Origin: Roseibium suaedae
Lineage (GTDB): Bacteria; Pseudomonadota; Alphaproteobacteria; Rhizobiales; Stappiaceae
DNA: 64,000 nt
Direction of reading: 5' to 3'
NCBI RefSeq assembly: GCF_900142725.1
Contig: NZ_FRBW01000001.1
Location: 558,001 to 622,000 of the forward strand
The notes under the pieces are model-generated. The model worked only from the letters and a program-made list of their open reading frames with translations. It did not search any database and was not told the DNA's origin. Positions 48,321 through 57,654 of this stretch are shown in pieces; the first letter of the stretch is position 1; every line of letters begins with the position of its first letter. A program made the position numbers and the translations under genes.

Positions 48321-48675
48321 CTGTCTCGCTCCCTAGAAATTTTGCGGTAGCGTAGTGGCGGCCTCAGGACTTTGTCCATGTCCATTTTCTCGGCTGAAAC
48401 GGATCACCGGACCTGCATCAGGGAAATGTCTGTCCGCCGCAGCGGAAGGTCCTGGAGTATACTGCACGAAGGTCGAATAAGAACAATGGCCACAATGTTT
48501 TGCGGTTCTGGATCTTGCGGGCTAAGGTGTCCTGCGGGCAACTCTACGTCCGGTCTTTCACCAGCTCTTCGAAAGGGAGCGACGAGCTGGAACACACCGG
48601 TGGCCAATCGGCTTGCGCATTGCGCTGCCAGCCGGCTGCCAGTCTTTGCGAGCCGAGGTATCTGGGAGGATATGC
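48321..48675. other. Divergent intergenic region, acyl-CoA dehydrogenase/TRAP
   Basis: 355 bp with no supported gene; the open frames here resemble no protein. It must hold both promoters. The only motif noted is the palindrome AGTATACT at 48456-48463, a possible GntR-type core. The region has average GC content. Confidence 0.5.
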
Positions 48676-49692
48676 ATGCTCAAAGCCACGAAATTTACGA
48701 CTGCTCTGACCGCCACCGCACTTGGTGCGCTGTTCGTGTCCGAAGCCTTTGCAGCGGACGTAACCTGGAACGTTTCGCTCTGGGGCAAACGCCGCGCCTT
48801 CACCGAGAATGTCGAGAAGCTGGCTGAGGAAGTGGCCGCAAAGACCAACGGCCGGTTCGAGATCAAGATGGCCTATGGCGAATCCCTGTCCAAGTCGAAA
48901 GAGAACCTGGACGGCATTTCATTCGGTGCTTTCGAAATGGCGCAGATCTGCGCCTCCTATCATGCCGACAAGAACCCGACCCTGACCGTTCTGGAGCTGC
49001 CGTTCCTGGGCGTGAAGGACCTGGATATGGAAAACAAGGTCAGCATGGCGCTCTATGAGCATCCGGCGGTGAAGAAGGACCTGGCCCGCTGGGATGCTAT
49101 GGCTTTGATGGCAACGCCGATGCCGCAGTATAACTTCGTCGGCAACGGCGATGTGCCGAAGACCACCAAGGATTTCGAGGGCATGCGCGTGCGTGCGCTT
49201 GGCGGCATCGGCGAGCTAATGTCTGCAGTTGGCGCCGTGCCGACCACCGTGACGGCGTCTGAAACCTATCAAGCGATGGAATCGGGCACGGTTCGCGCTG
49301 CGTCCTTCGCGCCTCACGCGCATCTGTCGTTCAAGACGGTTGAAGTGGGCACCTGGTGGACCAAGAACATGAACCCGGGCACCGTGCAGTGTCCGGTCGT
49401 GGTCAGCATCACCGCCTACAATGCCCTGCCGGACGAGTTCAAGACCGCGTTGAATGAGGCCATTGCCCCGGCGATGGAGCACTACATCGCCACCTACGAC
49501 AAGGTCTATGAAAAGTGGTGGCCGGAACTTGAGGCCCGCAAGATCCAGCAGATCGAATTCACCGAGGAAGATCTGGCGGATCTGCGCTCCAAGGCGGCTC
49601 CCGTCTGGAAGAAGTGGGTTGATGAGATGGATGCCAAGGGCATCCCCGGTCAGGAACTTCTCGACCTGGTCACCAGCACTGTTGGCAACTGA
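48676..49692 (+). CDS. dctP: TRAP transporter substrate-binding protein, DctP family
   Basis: 338 residues from ATG 48676, with GGGAGGA five bases upstream. Residues 1-26 (MLKATKFTTALTATALGALF, then VSEAFA) are a signal peptide. The mature protein is a DctP-type binding protein: GRFEIKMAYGESLSKSKENLDG, FEMAQICASYHADKNP, and FEGMRVRALGGIGELMSAVG, containing the conserved carboxylate-binding arginine. The ligand is probably an organic acid but cannot be specified. The gene comes first in dctPQM and is followed by a GC-rich hairpin. Confidence 0.9.
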   Translation: MLKATKFTTALTATALGALFVSEAFAADVTWNVSLWGKRRAFTENVEKLAEEVAAKTNGRFEIKMAYGESLSKSKENLDGISFGAFEMAQICASYHADKNPTLTVLELPFLGVKDLDMENKVSMALYEHPAVKKDLARWDAMALMATPMPQYNFVGNGDVPKTTKDFEGMRVRALGGIGELMSAVGAVPTTVTASETYQAMESGTVRAASFAPHAHLSFKTVEVGTWWTKNMNPGTVQCPVVVSITAYNALPDEFKTALNEAIAPAMEHYIATYDKVYEKWWPELEARKIQQIEFTEEDLADLRSKAAPVWKKWVDEMDAKGIPGQELLDLVTSTVGN

Positions 49693-49735
49693 GGGCTTGG
49701 CCGAAAGGCCCTGCTTGTCCTTCATTTTCTGCCAT

Positions 49736-49770
49736 CCCCCGGCGCAGACCGCGCCGGGGGCCATCCTTTT
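49736..49770 (+). terminator. Hairpin between the TRAP binding protein and dctQ
   Basis: CCCCCGGCGC (49736-49745) and GCGCCGGGGG (49751-49760) form a perfect 10-bp stem, followed by CCATCCTTTTG. It probably lowers transcription into dctQM. Confidence 0.75.
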
Positions 49771-49783
49771 GTGAGACCGATCC

Positions 49784-50422
49784 ATGAGAGTTGATGACCG
49801 CCCGGTCGTGACTTCCGAAGCCCCGCGCTACCGGATGTTCGACGGCGTCCTTGCAACGGTCGAGGACGTGTTCAATCTGATTGCCGCTTCCAGCATCCTT
49901 ATCCTGATGCTGATGGCAGTCGCGCAGATCTTCCTGCGCACCCTGTTCAACGCCCCCATTCCGGGTTTCATCGACATCACCGAACAGGCGATGGCGGTGT
50001 TCACCTTCATGGGCATTGCCTACTGCCAGCGGGTTGGCGGTCATATCCGCATGGAAATCGTCCTTGGCTCCCTGCGGGGCCGAACGCTCTGGATTGCCGA
50101 ATTCCTGGGTGTCCTGGTCATTCTGATCGTGGTCGTGACACTGGTGACCGGGTCCTGGTTCCATTTCCTGCGCGCCTGGCAACTGGGGGATTCCACGATC
50201 GACATTGGTCTCGCCACCTGGCCGTCCAAGCTGTTGGTGCCGGTTGCTATGACCCTGTTGTGCCTGCGCCTCCTGATGCAGCTATATGGCTATGGGCGCC
50301 TGATCGCAGATCCATCCCGTGTTCCGGTCGCCGTGCCGGTCGTCCTGAATGTTGAAGAAGAAGCCCGCCGCGAGATCGATGAAGCCCTTGGTGATGGCAC
50401 GGATGAGGAGGCGCGGCGATGA
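49784..50422 (+). CDS. dctQ: TRAP transporter small permease, DctQ family
   Basis: 212 residues with four membrane spans beginning near residue 28. The DctQ fold is shown by LMLMAVAQIFLRTLFNAPIPGF and ITEQAMAVFTFMGIAYCQR, then GGHIRMEIV. It associates with DctM in the inner membrane. The C-terminal tail (about 180-212) is charged. It overlaps dctM by 4 bp (ATGA at 50419-50422), so translation is coupled. Confidence 0.9.
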   Translation: MRVDDRPVVTSEAPRYRMFDGVLATVEDVFNLIAASSILILMLMAVAQIFLRTLFNAPIPGFIDITEQAMAVFTFMGIAYCQRVGGHIRMEIVLGSLRGRTLWIAEFLGVLVILIVVVTLVTGSWFHFLRAWQLGDSTIDIGLATWPSKLLVPVAMTLLCLRLLMQLYGYGRLIADPSRVPVAVPVVLNVEEEARREIDEALGDGTDEEARR

Positions 50423-51786
50423 CCCCGTTTGAAGTCGGACTTCTGATGACCGGCGTCCTGCTGGTTCTGGTTGTCATCGGCGTGCGTGTGGCCTTTGCGG
50501 CCGCCTTTGTCGGTGTCGTCGGCCTGATCATCATCTTCACGATGAAACAGGGCTTCGAGCGCGGTTTCTGGACGGCGTTGCAGATGGCGGGAACCATCCC
50601 GCATTCCAAGTCCGTGACCTATTCCCTGTCGGTGCTGCCGACCTTCATCCTGATCGGGTTCCTTGCTTTCTACGCAGGTCTGACCAAGCAGCTTTTCGAG
50701 GCGTCGAAGCGGTGGCTCGGCTGGCTGCCGGGGGGCATGGCTGTCGGAACGGTGTTTGCGACGGCGGGGTTTGCGGCGGTCTCTGGCGCATCGGTGGCAA
50801 CGGCTGCGGTCTTTGCCCGCGTCGCCATTCCGGAAATGCTCGCGGTCGGCTACTCCAAGCGGCTCGCTGCCGCGGTCGTTGCCGCTGGTGGTACATTGGC
50901 CTCGCTCATTCCGCCAAGCGCGATCCTGGTGATCTACGCGATTCTGGTCGAGCAATCGGTGGGCAAACTGCTGATCGCCGGTTTCGTGCCGGGGATCTAT
51001 TCGGCGGTGATCTACATCCTGATCATCGTCGGCATGGCGGCCTGGAAGGGCGATGCGCCTGCGATCAAGGGCTTCACCTGGGGTGAGCGCTTTGCATCCA
51101 TTCCTGGAACCCTGCCGATCCTGGCGGTGGTGGCCATCATCTTCGGCTCGCTTTACTTCGGCGTTGCTACGCCAACCGAGGCCGGGGCGCTGGGCGCTTT
51201 CGTCGTGCTGCTGACTGCGATCGTCAAGGGCATGCGGCTCAAGCAGCTGGGACAGGCCCTGCATGAGACGGCCAAGCTCGCGGTCATGATCTTCACCCTG
51301 ATCTGGGGTGTTCTGGTCTATGTCCGCTTCCTCGGCTTTGCCGGCCTGCCGGATGCGTTCCGCGATTTCATCGTCGCCCTGCCGCATGATCCGATGCTGA
51401 CGATGGTCCTGATCCTCTGCGCCTATGCGGTGCTGGGCATGTTTATCGACGCCATCGGCATGCTGGTTCTGACCCTGCCAGTGGTCTATCCGGCGGTGAT
51501 GGCCCTGAATGGCGGCGAAGCCGTCTCGGCGGCGGACAGCGCCTTTGGCATGTCAGGGGAGGCCTGCTCCATCTGGTTCGGCATTCTGGTGGTGAAGATG
51601 GCAGAGCTCTGCCTGATCACGCCGCCCATCGGCCTCAACTGCTTCGTGGTCTCGGGCGTGCGTCCGGACATTCCGGTGCAGGAAGTGTTCCGGGGTTGCG
51701 TGCCGTTCTTCGTGGCGGATGTGATCACCATCGCGGGGCTGCTTGCCTTCCCCTCGATCATCACCTGGCTGCCGTCACTGATGTAA
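50419..51786 (+). CDS. dctM: TRAP transporter large permease, DctM family
   Basis: 455 residues with about 12 membrane helices, the sodium-coupled transport unit. FAAAFVGVVGLIIIFTMKQG near the start, the conserved GGTLASLIPPSAILVIYAILVE in the middle, and GVATPTEAGALGAFVVLLTAI are DctM hallmarks. It is the last gene of the dctPQM operon and is followed by an unusually long hairpin. Confidence 0.92.
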   Translation: MTPFEVGLLMTGVLLVLVVIGVRVAFAAAFVGVVGLIIIFTMKQGFERGFWTALQMAGTIPHSKSVTYSLSVLPTFILIGFLAFYAGLTKQLFEASKRWLGWLPGGMAVGTVFATAGFAAVSGASVATAAVFARVAIPEMLAVGYSKRLAAAVVAAGGTLASLIPPSAILVIYAILVEQSVGKLLIAGFVPGIYSAVIYILIIVGMAAWKGDAPAIKGFTWGERFASIPGTLPILAVVAIIFGSLYFGVATPTEAGALGAFVVLLTAIVKGMRLKQLGQALHETAKLAVMIFTLIWGVLVYVRFLGFAGLPDAFRDFIVALPHDPMLTMVLILCAYAVLGMFIDAIGMLVLTLPVVYPAVMALNGGEAVSAADSAFGMSGEACSIWFGILVVKMAELCLITPPIGLNCFVVSGVRPDIPVQEVFRGCVPFFVADVITIAGLLAFPSIITWLPSLM

Positions 51787-51788
51787 CG

Positions 51789-51832
51789 CCAAACCCCGGT
51801 CCGCGCAGGCACCTGCGCGGACCGGGGTTTGG
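51789..51832 (+). terminator. Very long perfect hairpin after dctM
   Basis: CCAAACCCCGGTCCGCGCAGG and its exact complement at 51812-51832 give a 21-bp stem with two unpaired bases in the centre. It starts four bases past the stop codon, and no U-run follows. It may act as terminator with Rho or as a 3' stabiliser. Confidence 0.7.
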
Positions 51833-51868
51833 ATAGCGTCTTTCCAAGCCTTGGCGCATTTCCTCGTG

Positions 51869-51903
51869 ATCCCGGTCTTGGTGCTGGCGCACCAAACCGG
51901 GAT
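51869..51903. terminator. Second hairpin between dctM and xseA
   Basis: ATCCCGGTCTTGGTGC and GCACCAAACCGGGAT are complementary except for one bulged base. It lies between two convergent genes and has no T-run on either side. It may serve xseA or be a REP-like element. Confidence 0.5.
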
Positions 51904-51948
51904 GACAATTTTCAAAGTTTGCTTTGACTTGGTGGAGCCGCAGCCCTT

Positions 51949-53541
51949 TTAAAACAGGCTCGCCTGACTGCTTGGCTCGGTCTTGGCTGCTGCCTTTTTG
52001 GGCTTTGCCGGGGTGGCCTTGGGCGGGGTCTTCGGGGGCTGGCTGCCTTCGCCACTTGCCACCGCATCCACCACGCCATCCGCCAGCTCGATGGATAGAG
52101 CCGCGCCGGGAGCGACGCTTGCGGCGGAGCGGATGGGCTGGCCGGTTTCATCGCGCACCAGCGCATAGCCACGGGCCAGCACGTCTTTGTAAGAGAGCGA
52201 CTTCAGCAGCTTTTCCAGTCCGTCCAGCCGGTCGCGCTGTTTGGAGAGACGGGCCGCATAGGCCCGGTCCAGGCGTTCGGTGAAGGCGGTCAGGCGTTCC
52301 GTGCCCAGATGGATCTGCTGGGTCAGGCGGGCAGGGGACAGGCGCGAAGTGACCGCTGCATGCGCCTGCCGTTTCTGGTTGATGGCAACGCCGAGCGCCC
52401 GTTGCTGCCGCTCGCCAAGGCCTGTCAGCTTGTCGCCCGCGCTGGTGAGGCCCCGGGTCAGCAGCAGCGGCGACAGGCGCGCGCTGGCATTCTGGTAGTT
52501 GCCGCGATGACTGCGGGTGTTCACCGTCAGCGCATGTTCCAGCCGCGTTGCTGCATGATCGAACCGCTGGCGCGGCAGGGCGAGCAATTCCTGCGGGCTA
52601 GGAAGGGCGGCACCTGCGGCGCGCAGTTCCGTGCGCCGGGTCGAGATAAGTCTGACAAGACCGGAGGCAAGACGCCGCGACAGGTCGTCTACGGTCGACA
52701 TGAGTTCAGCTTTGACCGGCACGGCGATTTCAGCCGCGCCCGTCGGCGTCGGTGCGCGCACATCGGCGGCAAGGTCGATCAGGGTCCAGTCGGTTTCGTG
52801 GCCAACTGCGGAAATCAGCGGGATCTGGCTGTCTGCCGCGGCCCGGACTACCACTTCCTCGTTGAAACCCCAAAGGTCCTCGATGCTGCCGCCGCCGCGG
52901 GCGACAATCAGGAGATCCGGGCGCGGAATGGCCCCACCCGCGGGCAGGGCATTGAAACCGCGAATGCCATTGGCGACTTCCGCCGCACAGGTCTCGCCCT
53001 GAACCCGGACAGGCCAGACGAGAACATGGAGCTGAAACCGGTCGGAGATCCGGTGCAGGATGTCCCGTATGACTGCGCCGGTCGGCGAGGTGATCACGCC
53101 GATCACCCGCGGCATGCCGGGCAGAAGCTGTTTGCGCTCAGGTGCGAACAGGCCTTCTGCGCCCAGCTTGCGCTTGCGCTCTTCCAGAAGCGCCATCAGG
53201 GCGCCCGCGCCCGCAGGCTCGATGGAATCGATGACCATCTGATACTTGGACTGGCCGGGGAAGGTGGTGATCTTGCCCGTGGCAATCACTTCCAGGCCCT
53301 GTTCCGGCTGGATCTTCAGCCGGCTGACATTGCCCTTCCAGATGACCCCGCTCAGCACCGAGCGGTCGTCCTTGAGATCCAGATAGATATGGCCGGAGCC
53401 CGGACGGGAGATCCGGCCCAGTTCACCGCGCACCCGCACATAGCCAAACGTGTCTTCCATCGTCTTCTTGATGGAAAACGAGATCTCGGAGACGGAAAAC
53501 TCCGGAGCATTGGTCTGGTTGCTGGTCGCGCTGTCGGTCAA
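51949..53541 (-). CDS. xseA: Exodeoxyribonuclease VII large subunit
   Basis: 530 residues from TTG 53541, with AGGGAA about nine bases upstream; another TTG at 53595 would add 18 residues. An N-terminal OB-fold ([40 protein letters not shown]) precedes the catalytic domain: [39 protein letters not shown], and [20 protein letters not shown]. It then has long coiled-coil helices and a Lys/Pro/Ala-rich tail. With XseB it degrades single-stranded DNA. The length exceeds the usual 450 residues because of the tail. xseB is not in this window. Confidence 0.95.
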   Translation of the reverse strand: MTDSATSNQTNAPEFSVSEISFSIKKTMEDTFGYVRVRGELGRISRPGSGHIYLDLKDDRSVLSGVIWKGNVSRLKIQPEQGLEVIATGKITTFPGQSKYQMVIDSIEPAGAGALMALLEERKRKLGAEGLFAPERKQLLPGMPRVIGVITSPTGAVIRDILHRISDRFQLHVLVWPVRVQGETCAAEVANGIRGFNALPAGGAIPRPDLLIVARGGGSIEDLWGFNEEVVVRAAADSQIPLISAVGHETDWTLIDLAADVRAPTPTGAAEIAVPVKAELMSTVDDLSRRLASGLVRLISTRRTELRAAGAALPSPQELLALPRQRFDHAATRLEHALTVNTRSHRGNYQNASARLSPLLLTRGLTSAGDKLTGLGERQQRALGVAINQKRQAHAAVTSRLSPARLTQQIHLGTERLTAFTERLDRAYAARLSKQRDRLDGLEKLLKSLSYKDVLARGYALVRDETGQPIRSAASVAPGAALSIELADGVVDAVASGEGSQPPKTPPKATPAKPKKAAAKTEPSSQASLF

Positions 53542-53684
53542 ATGAGTGATTCCCTGTTCACGGCCCAAGGTGGCGCCTGCCGGATGGAGGGTCAAGCGGG
53601 TGGCATGTCAGGAAAAGCCTTGGACAGGCCCGCGTCCTCCATGGGCATTGAAATTTCGGGGCGTACCGTCCTAATTATGGTCAC

Positions 53685-54443
53685 ATGACCCGATATGATT
53701 ACCGAATGCAGCGTCTTTTTCTCCGTCACATCCTGGCCGATGGTGCTTCCGTCGAAGCGGACCGCGGTCAGGCAAATTACCTCCTCAATGTTTTGCGCTT
53801 GTCGGATGGTGATGAAATCCTGGTCTTCAACGGCAGCGACGGCGAGTGGGTGGCCAGCATCCGCGCCACGGGCCGCAAGGCGTGTCATCTGGAACTGAAG
53901 AAGCAGGTCCGGCCGCAGGTCGCCCTGACCGATATTCAGTATCTCTTCGCGCCGCTCAAGCATGCGCGGCTGGACTATGTGGTGCAGAAGGCCGTGGAAA
54001 TGGGCGCGGGGGCGATCCGTCCCGTTTTTACCCAGCATACCCAGACCTCCAAGGTCAATCTGGAGCGCATGGAGGCCAACGTCATCGAGGCCGCCGAGCA
54101 GTGCGGCGTCATTGCCGTGCCACCTGTTCTGGAGCCCTTGTCTCTGAAGGATCTTCTGGCCCAGTGGGCGACTGCCGAGCCGGGGCGCCAACTGCTTTTT
54201 TGCGACGAGGGCGAGGAAAGCCAGAACCCGCTGGCGGTGCTTGCCGCACTCGCCGAGCGGGGCTGCAAGCAGCTCGCGGTCCTGATCGGGCCGGAGGGAG
54301 GCTTTTCGGCAGAAGAGCGCGCCCTTTTGCGTTCTCTGCCCTTCGTCCAGCCCATTCCCCTTGGGCCGCGCATTCTCAGGGCGGACACGGCAGCCGTCGC
54401 GGCCTTTGCAGTTATTCAGGCAACCCTGGGCGACTGGCGCTAG
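53685..54443 (+). CDS. rsmE: 16S rRNA (uracil-1498-N3)-methyltransferase
   Basis: 252 residues. An N-terminal PUA-like domain ([22 protein letters not shown]) precedes the SPOUT methyltransferase with its trefoil-knot motifs [12 protein letters not shown] (about 205-216) and [18 protein letters not shown] near the C-terminus. It methylates U1498 of 16S rRNA using SAM. Start ATG 53685; an ATG at 53706 would remove seven residues and cannot be excluded. It is divergent from xseA and precedes gshA, 210 bp away. Confidence 0.95.
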   Translation: MTRYDYRMQRLFLRHILADGASVEADRGQANYLLNVLRLSDGDEILVFNGSDGEWVASIRATGRKACHLELKKQVRPQVALTDIQYLFAPLKHARLDYVVQKAVEMGAGAIRPVFTQHTQTSKVNLERMEANVIEAAEQCGVIAVPPVLEPLSLKDLLAQWATAEPGRQLLFCDEGEESQNPLAVLAALAERGCKQLAVLIGPEGGFSAEERALLRSLPFVQPIPLGPRILRADTAAVAAFAVIQATLGDWR

Positions 54444-54653
54444 GTGAATTCTTCCAGCTTCTATCCCATCAGCAATCCGTGAAGCGCAAATTACGCCTTA
54501 ACGGTGTCTTGCTTTCACCTCTTCGCATGAATAAATGCCGTAAGCCGTTCACGGATCCGCCTTTGGGGGGCGGTGCCTGACACCAAATCCTGATGTGACC
54601 GCCTTGCCGCCTCCGGCCGGGTGTGAGTCTCTGCTGAAAGATGGGAATTCCAT

Positions 54654-56027
54654 ATGGCCCGCGATACCGTGGACACGACTCCGATTGAAACCGTTGCTGG
54701 CCTGGCGGCAGTCCTCGAAGAGGGATGCAAGCCGAAGGAGTCCTATCGCATCGGCACCGAGCACGAGAAGTTCGGCTTCCACCTCGCCGATCATTCCCCC
54801 GTTGCCTATGATGGCCCCAACGGCATCGAAGCTGTTCTGAAGGGCATGGAAGGCTTGCTCGGCTGGGAGCCGATCGAGGACAACGGCAAGATCATCGGCC
54901 TTGCCGACACGATTGGCGGCGGTGCGATTTCCATCGAGCCGGGCGGACAGTTCGAGCTGTCCGGTGCCCCTCTGGAAACCCTGCACCAGACTTGCCGCGA
55001 GACCAATGCGCATTTGGCGCAAGTGCGTGAGATCGCCGATCCGCTGGGCATCGGCTTCCTCGGTGTCGGCATGACGCCGACCTGGCGCCGCGAAGACATG
55101 CCGGTCATGCCGAAGTCGCGCTACGAGATCATGACCCGTTACATGCCGAAGGTCGGCACGATGGGTCTGGACATGATGTACCGGACCTCCACCATTCAGG
55201 TGAATCTGGACTTTTCGTCCGAGGCCGACATGGTCAAGAAGATGCGCGTCGGCCTGGCCTTGCAGCCCATCGCAACGGCCATCTTCGCGAACTCGCCCTT
55301 CACCGATGGTCAGGTCAATGGCCTGAAGTCCTACCGGGCCCATATCTGGACCGACACGGACCGGAACCGCACCGGCGACCTTCCCTTTGCCTTTGAGGAT
55401 GGTTTCGGCTTCGAGGCCTATGTGGAGTGGGCGCTCGACGTGCCGATGTATTTCGTCAAGCGCGGCGATACCTATTTCGACGTCACTGACACCACGTTCC
55501 GCCAGTTCATGAATGGTGCGCTGGAAGGCCGGGTGCCGGATGCCCGTCCGACCCTCGGTGACTGGAACAACCATCTTGGCACTCTGTTCCCGGATGTGCG
55601 CCTGAAGAAATACATCGAGATGCGCGGTGCTGACGGTGGCCCGTGGCGCCGCATCTGCGCGCTGCCGGCTTTCTGGGTCGGTCTACTCTATGATGAGGGC
55701 GTGCTGGACGAAGCCTGGCAGCTGGTGCGTGACTGGACCCAGGAAGAGCGGGCTGCCCTGCGCGCCGGCGTTCCCAAGGATGCCCTGCAGACGCCGTTCC
55801 GCTCCGGCACGGTTCTGGACATTGCACGTGAGGCAACGGCGCTGTCCCGCAAGGGTCTTCAGCGGCGCGGCCATCTCAGCGATGGCGGCCTCGACGAGAC
55901 CGTGCATCTGGCCCCCATCGAGGAAGGCCTGGCGGCGGGCATGTGCCCGGCTGACGTGCTGCTCAACCGCTACAATGGCAGCTGGGGCGGTGATCTGAGC
56001 CAGATCTACAAGGACTACGCCTACTAG
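54654..56027 (+). CDS. gshA: Glutamate-cysteine ligase, plant-type
   Basis: 457 residues. The class III (plant/alphaproteobacterial) glutamate-cysteine ligase is shown by RIGTEHEKFGFHL (residues 32-44), GGAISIEPGGQFELSGAPLE (residues 90-109), MGLDMMYRTSTIQVNLDFSS, and the C-terminal LNRYNGSWGGDL. It makes gamma-glutamylcysteine, the first step of glutathione synthesis. The product uses cysteine supplied by the cys operon at 9-14 kb, a general metabolic link. A hairpin follows 29 bp past the stop. The ATG start follows GATGGGAATTCCAT. Confidence 0.95.
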   Translation: MARDTVDTTPIETVAGLAAVLEEGCKPKESYRIGTEHEKFGFHLADHSPVAYDGPNGIEAVLKGMEGLLGWEPIEDNGKIIGLADTIGGGAISIEPGGQFELSGAPLETLHQTCRETNAHLAQVREIADPLGIGFLGVGMTPTWRREDMPVMPKSRYEIMTRYMPKVGTMGLDMMYRTSTIQVNLDFSSEADMVKKMRVGLALQPIATAIFANSPFTDGQVNGLKSYRAHIWTDTDRNRTGDLPFAFEDGFGFEAYVEWALDVPMYFVKRGDTYFDVTDTTFRQFMNGALEGRVPDARPTLGDWNNHLGTLFPDVRLKKYIEMRGADGGPWRRICALPAFWVGLLYDEGVLDEAWQLVRDWTQEERAALRAGVPKDALQTPFRSGTVLDIAREATALSRKGLQRRGHLSDGGLDETVHLAPIEEGLAAGMCPADVLLNRYNGSWGGDLSQIYKDYAY

Positions 56028-56055
56028 GCTTCGGCACTTAACTCGGCCAAATCAG

Positions 56056-56083
56056 ACTTGCCCGGTGTCTTTTCCGGGCAAGT
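56056..56083 (+). terminator. Hairpin after gshA
   Basis: ACTTGCCCGG and CCGGGCAAGT form a perfect 10-bp stem with an eight-base U-rich loop. It is not followed by a U-run. Confidence 0.55.
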
Positions 56084-56157
56084 TGCATCCTCCATTTGAC
56101 GAGATGCCTCGTAAAGCGGATCATGCTTGCGAGACCATGCGTTAAGAGGCTGCAGTC

Positions 56158-56949
56158 ATGACAGAAAATCCCGGATCCGCATTTCCGCTCGATCTGGCCG
56201 CCATTGCGCGAGACATGCAGCAGCGGTTCGGGTGGAGCGAGGGAGATCTGGGTGAGGCCATGCGGCAGCTGATGCCGGCAGCCATGAGCGGCCTGAAGAA
56301 TTTCGGCCCCTTCGTTCCGTCTCTGCAGCCCTTCCTGGGCAGCTGGCCTTCCCAAGGATCGGCCAATCCCTTTTCCCTGCCTCTGGTCTCTTCCGACAGT
56401 TCAGATCACCTTCTGCCCTTCTTCGGTCCGAAGTTCGTGCGGGATGCGGTGTCCGATCAGATCGCCCAGGTCACCGGCCTGCAGCGTGAAGCCATCGCCG
56501 AGATGATGCCTGTTGCCGCGACGCTGGCGATGGGCCAGGTCGCAAGGCCCTATCTGCAAGGGGAGGCGCGGGAGCTGCTGGATGCGTTTTTGCGTGGCTA
56601 CGCCCGTGGCAGGCCCAAGCCGGTTCCTGGCCCCGCCGATTATCTTCAGGGCTATACCCAGGCCATGCAGAGCTTCTGGGCCGGGTTCCTGAAGCCGTTC
56701 GAGCGCCAGGAGGCGGCTGTTGAAGAGCCGGAGCCCGAAGAGCTTGAGGATGAGGAAATTGTCCTGCCCGGTTCCGATGCACCGGACGAAGCGGAGGCTG
56801 GCGCGGAAGATCCCGAGCAGTCAACGGAGTTCGGCGCCATGGTGTCCGACTGGATGACCGCCGGACGGGACTTCCAGTCCAGCCAGTTCAAGGCATTTGA
56901 CAGCTTTTTTGAAAAAGCCATCAAGGACATGACTGCCGGACGCTCTTGA
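56158..56949 (+). CDS. Uncharacterised protein with DUF937-like segment
   Basis: 263 residues, ATG 56158 (TTAAGAGGCTGCAGTC upstream). There is no signal peptide. Residues about 80-140 (DAVSDQIAQVTGLQREAIAE, then MMPVAATLAMGQVA) resemble the DUF937 helical repeat. Residues about 175-225 form a strongly acidic linker (EEPEPEELEDEEIVLPGSD). The C-terminal end (SQFKAFDSFFEKAIKDMTAG) is an amphipathic helix reminiscent of phasin C-termini. The function is not known. It lies in the same direction as gshA, but a hairpin separates them, so it is probably transcribed separately. Confidence 0.7.
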   Translation: MTENPGSAFPLDLAAIARDMQQRFGWSEGDLGEAMRQLMPAAMSGLKNFGPFVPSLQPFLGSWPSQGSANPFSLPLVSSDSSDHLLPFFGPKFVRDAVSDQIAQVTGLQREAIAEMMPVAATLAMGQVARPYLQGEARELLDAFLRGYARGRPKPVPGPADYLQGYTQAMQSFWAGFLKPFERQEAAVEEPEPEELEDEEIVLPGSDAPDEAEAGAEDPEQSTEFGAMVSDWMTAGRDFQSSQFKAFDSFFEKAIKDMTAGRS

Positions 56950-56957
56950 GGGACAAA

Positions 56958-56987
56958 TAAAAATGGCCCGCCGGGGGCAGCGGGCCA
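56958..56987 (-). terminator. Leftward terminator of the DUF1127 gene
   Basis: TGGCCCGC (56964-56971) and GCGGGCCA (56980-56987) pair as an 8-bp stem. On the reverse strand the sequence continues with TTTTTATTTG, which makes it a leftward terminator for the gene ending at 57066. Confidence 0.8.
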
Positions 56988-57065
56988 AGGTGGTCAGCGG
57001 GGTCTCGCCGACAGGGTTAGGTGTGCCATGCGGCAAATAGGGACCGGCAGCAGACCGGCAGCGCT

Positions 57066-57398
57066 TCAGGCTGCCAGATGATCTTCGGTGGCCGGGCGCG
57101 CTCCAGGAACGGAACGCGGCGCTTCATAGGCCAGAAGGACAGCGGATTGCGGACGGGCAACCAGGGGCATTTGCCGGGCGCTTTCAGCTGCCTTGGTCAA
57201 AACCACGGCTGGATCGGACGATAGGGGCGCGCGCAAGGCACATCGAACATCGCTCCGTGTCAGGCCGATGTCCAGCAGCTGCTCGTCGGTCAGATGAGAC
57301 AGACGGTTTACCTGACGGCGGTTCTTCAGGACGGTCCACACACGGGCAACCTTGGCCCAAAACGTGGCGGTCTGGCTGTTGGTCGTGGTCGATGTCAT
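57066..57398 (-). CDS. DUF1127 small protein, copy A
   Basis: 110 residues from ATG 57398, preceded by CAGGAGTAGAACC on the reverse strand. The YjiS-like DUF1127 core is RQVNRLSHLTDEQLLDIGL followed by TRSDVRCAL (about residues 27-54). The C-terminal 50 residues are unconserved and partly Pro/Ala-rich. DUF1127 proteins are small, basic helical proteins; in Brucella and Agrobacterium several are controlled by the LysR regulator VtlR and take part in carbon-source use. Here the gene shares a 13-bp upstream element with copy B. An in-frame extension to 57494 is rejected. Confidence 0.85.
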   Translation of the reverse strand: MTSTTTNSQTATFWAKVARVWTVLKNRRQVNRLSHLTDEQLLDIGLTRSDVRCALRAPLSSDPAVVLTKAAESARQMPLVARPQSAVLLAYEAPRSVPGARPATEDHLAA

Positions 57399-57507
57399 GG
57401 TTCTACTCCTGAAGGACGGCGGCAAGTGCCGTCGGGTTCCTGGCGGTCTTTTGGGGCAGCACTCGCCGGGAACGCGCGGACCATGTCTGATCACTCTGCA
57501 TTAATCC

Positions 57508-57526
57508 AACGAATGTTTTTTATATG
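57508..57526 (-). promoter_or_regulatory. Shared element upstream of DUF1127 copy A
   Basis: Read on the reverse strand this is CATATAAAAAACATTCGTT, containing AAAAACATTCGTT, which also occurs upstream of copy B. It ends 110 bp from the start codon. It is a likely LysR binding site or promoter element. Confidence 0.6.
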
Positions 57527-57654
57527 ACCAATCGGTTTTAGTTATGCCTTTGCGGCTACTGTGGGATGCGGGGCAGGAACTGGCGGAAATGCGGGGCTTG
57601 GCAGGTCTCATGCCTTGCGCCGGTCTTCGCGCCGTTCCTGCTGTCCGCCGTTGG

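Noticed and set aside
48372..48827. 151-residue frame before dctP
   Set aside because: It overlaps the dctP signal sequence in another frame and shows Cys/Arg/Ser-rich noise composition.
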